A DNA stretch of 64,000 nt from Lentzea flava (lineage in GTDB: Bacteria; Actinomycetota; Actinomycetes; Mycobacteriales; Pseudonocardiaceae). The translations under genes and the position numbers were made by a program. Of this stretch, positions 39,164 to 48,428 are shown piece after piece. Within the stretch, counting starts at the first letter, position 1, and each line of letters begins with the position of its first letter. Under the pieces are notes generated by a model that did not search any database, was not told where the DNA came from, and worked only from the letters and a program-made list of their open reading frames with translations. The stretch covers positions 124,001 through 188,000 of the forward strand of contig NZ_BMRE01000005.1 of the NCBI RefSeq assembly GCF_014648475.1, in the 5' to 3' direction.

Positions 39164-40115
39164 CCTCCTGCGGTGGGAGACCGCGCTGGTGTTCCTGCTG
39201 GTCGTCGTGGCACTCACCGGCCAGGTCGGCACGGACGGCTCGTTCCTGTCCGGTGGCAACCTCTTCTACCTCGGCCTGGACATCGGCGAGATCGCGCTGA
39301 TCGCCCTCCCGCTGACACTGGTGATCGTCGCGGGCGAGATCGACCTGTCCGTCGCCTCCGTGCTCGGCCTGTCCAGCGCGTTGATCGGCTGGCTGTGGAA
39401 CGCGGGCTGGCCGCTGGAGACGATCCTGCCGACGGTGATCGTCGCCGGCGCGCTCTGCGGGGCGTTCAACGGTCTGCTCGTCACGCGGCTCGGCCTGCCC
39501 AGCCTCGCGGTCACGATCGGCACGCTCGCCCTCTACCGCGGCCTCGCGCTCGTGGTGCTGGGCGACACGGCGGTCGCCGACTTCCCGGCGAGCTACACGT
39601 CGTTCGGCACGACACCGGTGCCCGGCACCGGCATCCCGTACCCGATCGTGCTCGCGGCGATCCTCGCGGTCCTGTTCGGCATCGCGTTGCACGCCAGCTC
39701 GTTCGGCCGGTCCGTCTACGCGATCGGCGCCAACGAGGAGGGCGCCCGCTTCTCCGGCATCCGGGTCAAGCGGATCAAGCTGATCCTCTTCGTGCTCGCC
39801 GGGGCGGTCGCCGCGATCGCGGGCATCGTCTACACGTTCCGCTTCTCCAGCGCCCGCGCGGACAACGGCGTCGGGCTCGAGCTGGCCGTCGTCGCCGCGG
39901 TCCTGCTCGGCGGTGTCTCCATCTTCGGCGGCAAGGGATCGCTCTTCGGCGTGCTCGCGGGCGTGCTGCTGCTGGGCGGTCTGCGCAACCTGCTGATCCT
40001 GCAGGACACCTCGACCGAGGTGCTCACCATCGTCACCGGCCTTCTGCTGCTGGTGAGCGTTCTCGCCCCGTCCGTCACCCGTCGCGTTGGAACTCTGCGA
40101 AAGGCCACACCATGA
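39156..40115 (+). CDS. rhaQ: Rhamnose ABC transporter permease, second subunit
   Basis: A 319-residue CUT2 permease from the ATG at 39156, inside the end of the first permease gene. VAGEIDLSVASVLGLSSALIGW and GVGLELAVVAAVLLGGVSIFGGKGSLFGVLAG are the two family signatures. It shares the fold of the preceding permease but is clearly diverged, as expected of RhaQ. Its stop overlaps the binding-protein ATG. Confidence 0.9.
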   Translation: MRNLLRWETALVFLLVVVALTGQVGTDGSFLSGGNLFYLGLDIGEIALIALPLTLVIVAGEIDLSVASVLGLSSALIGWLWNAGWPLETILPTVIVAGALCGAFNGLLVTRLGLPSLAVTIGTLALYRGLALVVLGDTAVADFPASYTSFGTTPVPGTGIPYPIVLAAILAVLFGIALHASSFGRSVYAIGANEEGARFSGIRVKRIKLILFVLAGAVAAIAGIVYTFRFSSARADNGVGLELAVVAAVLLGGVSIFGGKGSLFGVLAGVLLLGGLRNLLILQDTSTEVLTIVTGLLLLVSVLAPSVTRRVGTLRKATP

Positions 40116-41173
40116 ACCCACGTCTAGTGCTCGCCCTGGTGGTGTCCGGGGCCGTCGCGCTCACCGCCTGCGGTGGCACCACGAAGGACAGCGCGGGCCA
40201 GGACTCCGGCGGCGCCACCAACGCCGCCAAGGCCGACCCGAACGCGCCGCTGAAGGAAGGCCTCAAGATCACGTTCCTGCCCAAGCAGGTCAACAACCCG
40301 TACTTCACCGTGGCGCAGAAGGGTGCCGAGCAGGCGGGTACCGCGATCAAGGCGGAGGTCAAGGCCACCGGCCCGTCCGACGCCGCCGCGAGCTCGCAGG
40401 TCACCTACATCAACACCGCCGCCCAGCAGAAGCAGAACGCGCTGGTGATCTCCGCGAACGACGCCAACGCCGTCGCACCCGCGCTGAAGTCCGCGCGGTC
40501 CCAGGGGGTCAAGGTCGTCACGTTCGACTCCGACGCCGCCGCGGACGCCAGGGACGTCTTCATCAACCAGGCCACGTCGAACGAGATCGCGGCCGGCCAG
40601 GTGAAGCTCATCTCCGAGGCCGTCGGCGGCAGCGGTGAGATCGCGATCCTGTCCGCGACCCCGAACGCCACCAACCAGAACGCGTGGATCGAGGTCATGA
40701 AGACCGAGCTCGCGAAGCCCGAGTACTCCGGCCTGAAGCTCGTGGAGACCGCGTACGGCAACGACGACGACCAGACGTCGTTCCAGAAGACCCAGGGTCT
40801 GCTGCAGGCGCACCCGAACCTCAAGGGCATCATCTCGCCGACCACCGTCGGTGTCGCGGCCGCCGCCCGCTACCTCAGCTCGTCCGAGTACAAGGGCAAG
40901 GTCCAGCTGACCGGTCTCGGCACGCCGAACCAGATGCGCAAGTTCGTGCAGGACGGCACGGTGAAGTCGTTCGCGCTGTGGGACCCGAGCAAGCTCGGCT
41001 ATCTCGCCACCTACGCCGCCGCCGCGCTCGCGTCCGGCCAGATCACCGGTGCGCAGGGCGAGAAGTTCAAGGCCGGTGACCTCGGCGAGTACACGATCGG
41101 CGCCAAGGGCGAGGTCGTGCTCGGGCCGCCGCAGGTGTTCACCAAGGACAACATCGACAAGTTCGACTTCTGA
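40112..41173 (+). CDS. rhaS: Rhamnose-binding lipoprotein
   Basis: A 353-residue extracellular binding protein: signal with lipobox LTAC (Cys19), a Ser/Gly-rich tether, then a type 1 periplasmic-binding fold (ITFLPKQVNNPYFTVAQKGAEQAG, VISANDANAVAPAL, ATPNATNQNAWI). The NNPYF segment is the usual early signature of this family. Together with RhaT, RhaP and RhaQ it completes the importer. The mutarotase reading frame starts two bases after its stop. Confidence 0.92.
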   Translation: MNPRLVLALVVSGAVALTACGGTTKDSAGQDSGGATNAAKADPNAPLKEGLKITFLPKQVNNPYFTVAQKGAEQAGTAIKAEVKATGPSDAAASSQVTYINTAAQQKQNALVISANDANAVAPALKSARSQGVKVVTFDSDAAADARDVFINQATSNEIAAGQVKLISEAVGGSGEIAILSATPNATNQNAWIEVMKTELAKPEYSGLKLVETAYGNDDDQTSFQKTQGLLQAHPNLKGIISPTTVGVAAAARYLSSSEYKGKVQLTGLGTPNQMRKFVQDGTVKSFALWDPSKLGYLATYAAAALASGQITGAQGEKFKAGDLGEYTIGAKGEVVLGPPQVFTKDNIDKFDF

Positions 41174-41174
41174 C

Positions 41175-42659
41175 GTGCGGATCTGCTTCACCCTCCGGGT
41201 CCGGCCGGACCGGATCGACGAGTACAGGGCTCGGCACCGCGAGGTGTGGCCCGAGATGCGGGCCGCCCTCAGCGAGGCGGGTTGGCGCAACTACAGCCTC
41301 TTCCTCGCCGAGGACGGCCTGCTGATCGGCTACCTCGAATGCGACGACTTCGACGCGGCGCTAGCCGAGATGGCCCGCACCGAGGTCAACGCGCGGTGGC
41401 AAGCCGAGATGGCGGAGTTCTTCGTCGGCGACGGCAACGCCGACGAACGGATGCGGCCGCTGGACGAGGTCTTCCACCTCGACCGAAGAGCTTTGGGGAC
41501 AACGATGAGTGTGAAGGACGCGCTGCGCGAGCAGCGGATCGAAACCCCCTCGTGGGCCTACGGGAACTCGGGGACCCGGTTCAAGGTGTTCGCGCAGCAG
41601 GGAGTTCCGCGCACGCCGTACGAGAAGATCGACGACGCGGCGGTGGTGCACCGGCTCACCGGCGTCGCGCCGACGGTCGCGCTGCACATCCCGTGGGACA
41701 AGGTCGACGACTACGGCAAGCTGGCCGAGTACGCGCGGGACCGCGGTGTCGCGATCGGTGCCATCAACTCCAACGTCTTCCAGGACGACGATTACAAGCT
41801 CGGCAGCGTGTGCCATCCCGATCCGGCCGTGCGGCGCAAGGCGATCGGGCACCTGCTCGAGTGCGTGGACATCATGGACGCCACGGGTTCGCGCGACCTG
41901 AAGCTGTGGTTCGCCGACGGCCTCAACTACCCCGGTCAGGACAACATCCGGGCCCGCCAGGACCGGCTCGCCGAGGCGTTGCGGGAGACGTACGAGCGGC
42001 TCGGCGACGACCAGCGGATGTTGCTGGAGTACAAGCTCTTCGAGCCCGCGTTCTACGTGACCGACGTGCCGGACTGGGGCACCGCCTACGCGCACTGCCT
42101 GCAGCTGGGCGAGAAGGCGCAGGTCGTGATCGACACCGGGCACCACGCTCCGGGCACGAACATCGAGTTCATCGTGTCGTTCCTGTTGCGGGCCAACAAG
42201 CTCGGGGCGTTCGACTTCAACTCGCGCTTCTACGCCGACGACGACCTGATGGTCGGTGCGGCCGACCCGTTCCAGCTGTTCCGGATCATGCACGAGATCG
42301 TGCTGGCCGACGCGCTGACGCCGGCCGCGGGCATCGCGTTCATGCTCGACCAGTGCCACAACCTGGAGCCGAAGATCCCGGCGATCATCCGGTCGGTGCT
42401 CAACGTCCAGGAGGCCACTGCCAAGGCGCTGCTGGTCGACCACGAGGCGCTCACTCAGGCCCAGCAGGCCGGTGACGTGCTCGGCGCGAACGCCGCGTTG
42501 ATGGACGCCTACAACACCGATGTCCGCCCGCTCCTGCGCGAACTGCGCGAGGAGATGGGCCTCGATCCCGACCCGATGGCCGCGTACCGGCGGTCGGGTT
42601 ACGCCGAGCAGATCGTTCGTGAGCGAGTCGGTGGCGAGGCCGCCGGGTGGGGTGCGTGA
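41175..42659 (+). CDS. rhaM-rhaI: L-rhamnose mutarotase - L-rhamnose isomerase fusion (RhaM-RhaI)
   Basis: One uninterrupted frame of 494 residues from GTG 41175. Residues 1-103 are a full-length rhamnose mutarotase (VRICFTLRVRPDRIDEYRARHREVWPEM, ending PLDEVFHLD); stand-alone RhaM is about 104 residues. The next codon, CGA at 41484-41486, sits exactly where a stop would be expected, one base from TGA. Isomerase sequence begins at MSVKDALREQRIETPSWAYGN (ATG 41505, with GGGG upstream) and fills the rest with a TIM-barrel RhaI. It is either a true fusion or two products with internal initiation at 41505. It converts beta- to alpha-rhamnose and then to rhamnulose. Confidence 0.85.
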   Translation: MRICFTLRVRPDRIDEYRARHREVWPEMRAALSEAGWRNYSLFLAEDGLLIGYLECDDFDAALAEMARTEVNARWQAEMAEFFVGDGNADERMRPLDEVFHLDRRALGTTMSVKDALREQRIETPSWAYGNSGTRFKVFAQQGVPRTPYEKIDDAAVVHRLTGVAPTVALHIPWDKVDDYGKLAEYARDRGVAIGAINSNVFQDDDYKLGSVCHPDPAVRRKAIGHLLECVDIMDATGSRDLKLWFADGLNYPGQDNIRARQDRLAEALRETYERLGDDQRMLLEYKLFEPAFYVTDVPDWGTAYAHCLQLGEKAQVVIDTGHHAPGTNIEFIVSFLLRANKLGAFDFNSRFYADDDLMVGAADPFQLFRIMHEIVLADALTPAAGIAFMLDQCHNLEPKIPAIIRSVLNVQEATAKALLVDHEALTQAQQAGDVLGANAALMDAYNTDVRPLLRELREEMGLDPDPMAAYRRSGYAEQIVRERVGGEAAGWGA

Positions 42660-44683
42660 TGGGTCAGGTCCAGGCGCTGCTGGGGCGGAGCAACCGGCTG
42701 GGAGCCGATCCGCGCAACACCAACTACGCGGGCGGCAACACCTCGGCCAAGGGCGAGGAGCTCGACCCGGTCACCGGGCAGCCCGTGGAACTGATGTGGG
42801 TCAAGGGATCCGGCGGTGATCTCGGCACGCTCACCGAGGCCGGGCTCGCGGTCCTGCGGCTCGACCGGCTGCGCGCGCTGACGTCGGTCTACCCCGGTGT
42901 CGAACGGGAAGACGAGATGGTCGCCGCGTTCGACTTCTGCCTGCACGGCAGGGGTGGCGCGGCGCCGTCGATCGACACGGCCATGCACGGCCTGGTCGAC
43001 GCGGCCCACGTCGACCACCTGCACCCGGACGCGGGCATCGCGTTCGCCACGGCCGCCGACGGCGAGGCGCTGGTGAAGGCGTGCTTCGGCGACCGGGTGG
43101 TGTGGGTGCCGTGGCGGCGGCCCGGTTTCCAGCTGGGCCTCGACATCGCGGCGGTCAAGCGGGACAACCCGCAGGCCATCGGCGTGATCCTGGGCGGGCA
43201 CGGCATCACGGCGTGGGGTGCGACGAGCGAGGAGTGCGAGGCCAACTCGCTCGACATCATCACCACCGCGCAGCGCTACCTCGACGAGCACGGCCGCGCC
43301 GAACCGTTCGGCCCGGTCGTCCACGAGCCCCTCCCCGAGGCCCAACGCCGGGTGCGGGCCGCCGAGCTCGCACCGGTGATCCGCGGCCTCGCGTCCACCG
43401 ACTCCCCGCAGGTCGGCCACTTCACCGACAGCGACGTGGTGCTGGACTTCCTGTCGCGCGAGCGGCATCCGGAGCTGGCCGCGCTCGGCACGTCGTGTCC
43501 CGACCACTTCCTGCGCACCAAGGTCCGGCCGCTGGTGGTCGACCTCCCGCCGACCGCGCCGTTGGAGGACGTCGTCGAGCGGCTGAAGCACCTGCACGAG
43601 GCCTACCGCCAGGACTACCGGGCCTACTACGAGCGGCACGCCGAGCCGGACAGCCCGCCGATGCGCGGCGCGGACCCGGCCATCGTCCTCGTGCCGGGTG
43701 TCGGCATGTTCAGCTTCGGCAGGAACAAGCAGACCGCGCGCGTCGCCGGCGAGTTCTACGTCAACGCCATCAACGTGATGCGCGGCGCCGAGTCGGTCTC
43801 CCGGTACGCGCCGATCGAGGAGAGCGAGAAGTTCCGCATCGAGTACTGGGCGCTCGAAGAGGCCAAGCTGCAGCGGATGCCGAAGCCCAAGCCGCTCGCC
43901 ACCCGCGTCGCGCTGGTCACCGGCGGCGGATCGGGCATCGGCAGGGCGATCGCGCGACGGCTGGCCGCCGAGGGCGCGTGTGTCGTCGTGGCGGACCGCG
44001 ACGGCGACAGCGCTCGTGAGGTCGCCGAGGGAATCGGTTCGACGGACGTGGCCGTGGCGGTCACGGTCGACGTCACCGACAGCGCGGGCATCACCGAGGC
44101 GTTCCGTGCGGCGTCGCTCGCGTTCGGCGGTGTGGACCTGGTGGTCAACAACGCCGGTCTGTCGATCTCCAAGCCCCTCGCCGACACCACCGAGGCGGAC
44201 TGGGACCTGCAGCACGACGTGATGGCCAAGGGCTCGTTCCTGGTGTCGCAGGCGGCCACGAAGGTCATGCGCGCTCAGCGGATGGGCGGCGACATCGTCT
44301 ACATCTCCAGCAAGAACGCGGTCTTCGCCGGTCCGAACAACGTCGCCTACGGCGCCGCCAAGGCCGACCAGGCGCACCAGGTCCGGTTGCTGGCGGCGGA
44401 ACTCGGTGAGGACGGCATCCGCGTCAACGGCATCAACCCGGACGGCGTGGTCCGCGGCTCCGGCATCTTCGCCGGCGGCTGGGGTGCCCAGCGCGCCGCC
44501 GTCTACGGCGTGCCGGAGGAGAAGCTCGGTGAGTTCTACGCCCAGCGCACCCTGCTCAAGCGCGAGGTGCTGCCCGAGCACGTGGCCGCGGCGGTGTTCG
44601 CGCTGACAGCGGGTGACCTGTCGCTCACCACGGGCCTGCACGTGCCGGTCGACGCCGGTGTGGCAGCGGCGTTCCTGCGATGA
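42659..44683 (+). CDS. rhaEW: Bifunctional rhamnulose-phosphate aldolase / lactaldehyde dehydrogenase-type SDR (RhaEW)
   Basis: A 674-residue cytoplasmic enzyme. The N-terminal ~400 residues are a class II aldolase with NYAGGNTSAKG, DHLHPD and GGHGITAWG, whose His residues bind zinc. The C-terminal ~260 residues are a short-chain dehydrogenase: VTGGGSGIGRAIA cofactor loop, NNAG, and catalytic YGAAK. The fusion splits rhamnulose-1-phosphate and handles the resulting lactaldehyde, as in Bacillus YuxG/RhaEW. The start overlaps the isomerase stop by one base and its stop overlaps the kinase start. Confidence 0.92.
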   Translation: MGQVQALLGRSNRLGADPRNTNYAGGNTSAKGEELDPVTGQPVELMWVKGSGGDLGTLTEAGLAVLRLDRLRALTSVYPGVEREDEMVAAFDFCLHGRGGAAPSIDTAMHGLVDAAHVDHLHPDAGIAFATAADGEALVKACFGDRVVWVPWRRPGFQLGLDIAAVKRDNPQAIGVILGGHGITAWGATSEECEANSLDIITTAQRYLDEHGRAEPFGPVVHEPLPEAQRRVRAAELAPVIRGLASTDSPQVGHFTDSDVVLDFLSRERHPELAALGTSCPDHFLRTKVRPLVVDLPPTAPLEDVVERLKHLHEAYRQDYRAYYERHAEPDSPPMRGADPAIVLVPGVGMFSFGRNKQTARVAGEFYVNAINVMRGAESVSRYAPIEESEKFRIEYWALEEAKLQRMPKPKPLATRVALVTGGGSGIGRAIARRLAAEGACVVVADRDGDSAREVAEGIGSTDVAVAVTVDVTDSAGITEAFRAASLAFGGVDLVVNNAGLSISKPLADTTEADWDLQHDVMAKGSFLVSQAATKVMRAQRMGGDIVYISSKNAVFAGPNNVAYGAAKADQAHQVRLLAAELGEDGIRVNGINPDGVVRGSGIFAGGWGAQRAAVYGVPEEKLGEFYAQRTLLKREVLPEHVAAAVFALTAGDLSLTTGLHVPVDAGVAAAFLR

Positions 44684-45996
44684 CCGCGACGGTCGCGGCC
44701 GTCGACCTCGGCGCCTCCAGCGGCCGCGTGCTGCTGGGCCGGGTCGGCGACGGCAAGCTGCACACCGAGGAGGTGCACCGGTTCCCCAACGGGCCGGTGC
44801 GCCTGCTCGGCACCCTGCACTGGGACGTCCTGGGGCTGTACCGGGAGGTCCTGACCGGTCTCCGGCTCGCCGCCGAACTGGACGCCGTCGGCCTCGACAG
44901 CATCGGCATCGACAGCTGGGCGGTCGACTACGGCCTGCTCGACGCACGCGGCGCGTTGCTGGGCAACCCGGTGCACTACCGCGACTCCCGCACCGAGGGC
45001 ATCACGCCACCGGACGGCCTGTACGAGGTCAACGGGCTGCAGTTCCAGCCGTTCAACACGATGTTCCAGCTGATGGCGGAACCGCTGCTGGAGCACGCTG
45101 CGCAGCTCCTGCTGATCCCGGACCTGCTCTCGTATTGGCTGACGGGCGTACGCGGCGCTGAATACACCAACGCCACCACGACGGGCCTGATCGACGTCCG
45201 AAGTGGACAGTGGTCGGCCGAGCTGACCCGTGATCTGCCGAAAGGTCTGCTGCCGGACCTGCGCCACCCCGGCGATCCCGCCGGCACGTACGAGGGCGTT
45301 CCGGTCACCGCGGTCGGCTCGCACGACACCGCGTCCGCCGTCGTCGCCGTGCCCGCCGAGAACGACAGGTTCGCCTACATCTCGTGCGGCACGTGGTCGC
45401 TGGTCGGCGTCGAGCTCGACTCCCCCGTGCTCACCGAGGAGAGCCGTGCCGCCAACTTCACCAACGAGGGCGGTGTCGACGGCACGATCCGGTACCTCCG
45501 CAACGTGATGGGCCTGTGGCTGCTGCAGGAGTGCCTGCGGCACTGGGTGACCCCGCTGGAGCCGTTGCTGCGGGAGGCCGCCGGCGCGCGAGGCACCGTG
45601 TTCGACCCCAATGACCCGGTGTTCCTGCCACCCGGCGACATGCCCGCTCGGATCCAGCAGCAGTGCGGGAAGACCATGACCAGGCCCGAGATCGTCCGGT
45701 CCGTTCTGGACAGTCTGGCGCTGGCGCACCGGGATGCCGTCGCGGACGCCCAGCGGTTGTCCGGCAAGGAGGTCGAGGTCGTGCACATCGTCGGCGGCGG
45801 CTCGCGCAACGAGTTGTTGTGCCAGCTCACCGCCGACGCGTGCGGTCTCCCGGTGGTCGCGGGGCCCGCCGAGGCGACCGCGCTGGGGAACGTTCTGGTG
45901 CAGGCGCGTGCCGTGGGCGCGGTGCACGGCACGCTCGCCGATCTCAGGACGTTGGTGCGGGACTCCCAGCAGCTGAGGCGATATCTCCCGCGCTGA
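44680..45996 (+). CDS. rhaB: L-rhamnulokinase
   Basis: A 438-residue FGGY-family sugar kinase. VAAVDLGASSGRVLLGRV is the first phosphate loop; GIDSWAVDYGLLD, AVGSHDTASAVVAVPA and VHIVGGGSRNELLCQLTADACGLPVVAGPAEATALGN follow as in RhaB. It phosphorylates rhamnulose to rhamnulose-1-phosphate for RhaEW. It ends the rhamnose operon. Its last 53 bases overlap the 3' end of the convergent GH63-like gene. Confidence 0.92.
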   Translation: MTATVAAVDLGASSGRVLLGRVGDGKLHTEEVHRFPNGPVRLLGTLHWDVLGLYREVLTGLRLAAELDAVGLDSIGIDSWAVDYGLLDARGALLGNPVHYRDSRTEGITPPDGLYEVNGLQFQPFNTMFQLMAEPLLEHAAQLLLIPDLLSYWLTGVRGAEYTNATTTGLIDVRSGQWSAELTRDLPKGLLPDLRHPGDPAGTYEGVPVTAVGSHDTASAVVAVPAENDRFAYISCGTWSLVGVELDSPVLTEESRAANFTNEGGVDGTIRYLRNVMGLWLLQECLRHWVTPLEPLLREAAGARGTVFDPNDPVFLPPGDMPARIQQQCGKTMTRPEIVRSVLDSLALAHRDAVADAQRLSGKEVEVVHIVGGGSRNELLCQLTADACGLPVVAGPAEATALGNVLVQARAVGAVHGTLADLRTLVRDSQQLRRYLPR

Positions 45997-47623
45997 GCAG
46001 GAGGTAGGCGGCGGCTGTCCAGGTGTAGGCGCGGTCGCGCAGGCCCTGCCCGGTGAGCGCGTCGAAGTTCTCGGCGAACCCGGACTTCTCGCACGTCGCC
46101 CGGAACCGCGCGCTCACCTCGCCGGCCAGGTCCACCGCACCGCCGCGGCGCAGGCCGTCCTCGATCAGCACGGTGGCCGGGGCCCACACGGGGCCCCGCC
46201 AGTAGCCGTCCGCCTCGTAGAACGGCGAGCTGGGCAGTTCGGTGGCAGGTCCGACGTCGGTCAGATGCTCGGCGATGCCGTCGCACAGCCGGTCGAAGAT
46301 CTCGCGCGGCAGGTGTTCACCCAGCACGACCGGCATCAGGTCGAGCAGGCTCGCGGTGGCCCTCAGCTTCCCCGACGTCACACCTCGGCTGACGAACCTG
46401 GTGCCGTCCCACAACTCCTCCAGCAGCGCGGACAGCATCTCGTCTGCCCGCTCGCCCCAGGGTGTGCCGTCGCCGATCTCCGCGCCGAGCACGGCCAGTT
46501 CCTTCATCTGCAGCACCAGGAACGCCGCGAGGTCGGCCGACTCGACGAGCCGTTCCTCACCGAACACCGTGGAGTTGTCCCAGCCGCTGTCGTTGCCGTG
46601 CTCGTAGTACGGCAAGGGCCTGCCGGGCGCTCGCCGGCGGTCGAGCCAGAACGACGTCCACGCCGACAGCCGCCGGTACGCGAGTTCCGGGTCGGGCAGC
46701 CCGCCGGCGAGCCGTTCGCGCAGCCGGCCGAGCGTCCAGCCGTGGATCGGCGGCTTCACGAAGTTGCGCAGCACCTCGGAGTGGGTGATCGAGTCCGGCA
46801 ACGCGCCCTGTGCGTCCTGGTGGTCGAACACCACCTGGAACTGGTGCCACGCCAGCTCGGGTGCGCCGGGTGCGAGGGCGAGGGCGTTGAAGCAGTGGTC
46901 CCAGCTCCACACCTTGTCCATCCAGTGCTTGGACATCAGCACCGCCGGGCGCGTCACGAACCCCGCCGGGGCGACGGTGGCCGACCAGATCACGTAGCAG
47001 GCCAGTTCGGCGGCGGGTGCGCGGGACGGTGCCACGGCGTCGACGAACCGGCCGAACTCCTCGCGGACGGCAGTCACCTCGTCGGTGAACCCGGTGTCGC
47101 GGCGGAACGGCGCCCGTGCCGTGGTGAACTCCTCGATCACCACCTCCCACGGTTCCTCCCCCAGCACGACCGCGCGATCCGCGGTCGCCAGCTCCTGCAC
47201 GCCAAGGTCCCGCGATTGTCCGGAAAGGACGGTCACGCGGAACCGGTGCCCGGTCTCGTAGGACGTGAACACCGCACCACCCGTCGGTTCGACGAAGAAG
47301 TACGTGCCGGTGAACGGAGTGAGCGTCCGTTCGGCGGCCGCGATGCGCATTCCCAGGCCGTTGCCGGAGATCCGGAGCGTGTCCGGAGCGGAGAAGACGG
47401 CCTGGATCCACGACTCGCCGCTGCGCCAGGTGAGCACGGCGGGGTCGGCGACGATCTCGGCGGGCCGCGAGGACACCAGGGACAGCACGGCGTGCATGCC
47501 GTTGCGGTGCGACACCACGTGCACGTCCTGGGCGTACCTCGCCAGTCCCACCACCGGCGAGAGGCCGAACCACGCGCCGGACCGGCTGAACGGGATCTCG
47601 CGCACGGAGAACTCGGTGGCCAC
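45944..47623 (-). CDS. GH63/MGH-like (alpha/alpha)6-barrel glycoside hydrolase
   Basis: A 559-residue enzyme. I place the start at GTG 47623, which follows GAAAGGA and lies 10 bases after the permease stop, rather than at the longer frame. An N-terminal beta-sandwich (~1-180) precedes an (alpha/alpha)6 barrel with KVWSWDHCFNALALA, HGWTLGRL, GNDSGWDNSTVF and GYWRGPVWAPATVLI. These match the mannosylglycerate hydrolase/glucosidase group annotated as GH63 or amylo-1,6-glucosidase-like. There is no signal peptide, so it should hydrolyse the imported oligosaccharide inside the cell. The linkage is unknown. Confidence 0.8.
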   Translation of the reverse strand: MATEFSVREIPFSRSGAWFGLSPVVGLARYAQDVHVVSHRNGMHAVLSLVSSRPAEIVADPAVLTWRSGESWIQAVFSAPDTLRISGNGLGMRIAAAERTLTPFTGTYFFVEPTGGAVFTSYETGHRFRVTVLSGQSRDLGVQELATADRAVVLGEEPWEVVIEEFTTARAPFRRDTGFTDEVTAVREEFGRFVDAVAPSRAPAAELACYVIWSATVAPAGFVTRPAVLMSKHWMDKVWSWDHCFNALALAPGAPELAWHQFQVVFDHQDAQGALPDSITHSEVLRNFVKPPIHGWTLGRLRERLAGGLPDPELAYRRLSAWTSFWLDRRRAPGRPLPYYEHGNDSGWDNSTVFGEERLVESADLAAFLVLQMKELAVLGAEIGDGTPWGERADEMLSALLEELWDGTRFVSRGVTSGKLRATASLLDLMPVVLGEHLPREIFDRLCDGIAEHLTDVGPATELPSSPFYEADGYWRGPVWAPATVLIEDGLRRGGAVDLAGEVSARFRATCEKSGFAENFDALTGQGLRDRAYTWTAAAYLLLSAGDIASAAGSPAPTS

Positions 47624-47633
47624 GGGTTTCCTT

Positions 47634-48428
47634 TCAGTCCTTGACGGCACCGGAGGTGACACCCGCCGCGACGTAGCGCTGGGCCACCACGATGAGCACC
47701 GTCGCGGGCACGGACGCGACCACGGCGGTGGCCATGATCGAGTTCCACTCCTGGTTGTTGTTGCCGATGTAGCGGTAGATGCCGAGGGTGAGCGGCTGCA
47801 GCCGGCCGCCCGAGTCGAGCGTGGCGGCGAAGAGGAAGTCCGACCACGCCCACAGGAACGAGAACAGCGCGGCGGTCACCACGCCGTTGCGGCTCGCGGG
47901 CAGCACGACCGAGACGAACGACCGCCACGGCCCCGCCCCGTCGATCGTGGCCGCCTGCAGCACCTCGTCGGGCACGGACGCCATGAACGAGGTGAGGATC
48001 AGCACCGCGAACGGCACCGCGATGGTCGAGTCCGCGAGAACCAGTCCCCACACGGTGTTCGTGACGCCGAGCTTGACGTAGACGCCGTAGAAGCCCAGCG
48101 CCATGATGATCCCGGGGATCATCTGCGCGACCAGCAGCACGAACCCGAGCGCTCGCCGCCCGGCGGGGCGGAGCTTCGCGAGCGAATAGGCGGCCGGTGC
48201 CGCCAGCGCGAGGGTCAGCACGACGGTGCCGAGCGCAACGAGCAGGCTCGTGCCGAGGTACGGCATCTGCTCGCGCAGCACCTGCTCGTAGCCCTCCGTC
48301 GTGGGGTGGACCGGGATCAGGCTCGGCGCCTTGCGCATGTCGCTCAACGGTGTGAGCGACACGTTGATCATCCAGTAGACGGGGAACAGCATCAGTGCCG
48401 TCAGCAGCACGCCGACCGCGGTCCTCAT
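47634..48428 (-). CDS. ABC transporter permease (CUT1, MalG type)
   Basis: A 264-residue membrane protein from the ATG at 48428, which overlaps the partner permease stop (ATGA). The EAA loop reads EVLQAATIDGAGPWRSFVSVVLP and the C-terminus AAGVTSGAVKD is typical of MalG. A longer open frame upstream is a shadow of the partner gene. It imports the sugar recognised by the binding protein at 49304. Confidence 0.9.
   Translation of the reverse strand: MRTAVGVLLTALMLFPVYWMINVSLTPLSDMRKAPSLIPVHPTTEGYEQVLREQMPYLGTSLLVALGTVVLTLALAAPAAYSLAKLRPAGRRALGFVLLVAQMIPGIIMALGFYGVYVKLGVTNTVWGLVLADSTIAVPFAVLILTSFMASVPDEVLQAATIDGAGPWRSFVSVVLPASRNGVVTAALFSFLWAWSDFLFAATLDSGGRLQPLTLGIYRYIGNNNQEWNSIMATAVVASVPATVLIVVAQRYVAAGVTSGAVKD

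Noticed and set aside
41049..41174. Extension of the RhaM-RhaI frame upstream to 41049
   Set aside because: This part overlaps rhaS in another frame; RhaM begins at the GTG two bases after the rhaS stop.
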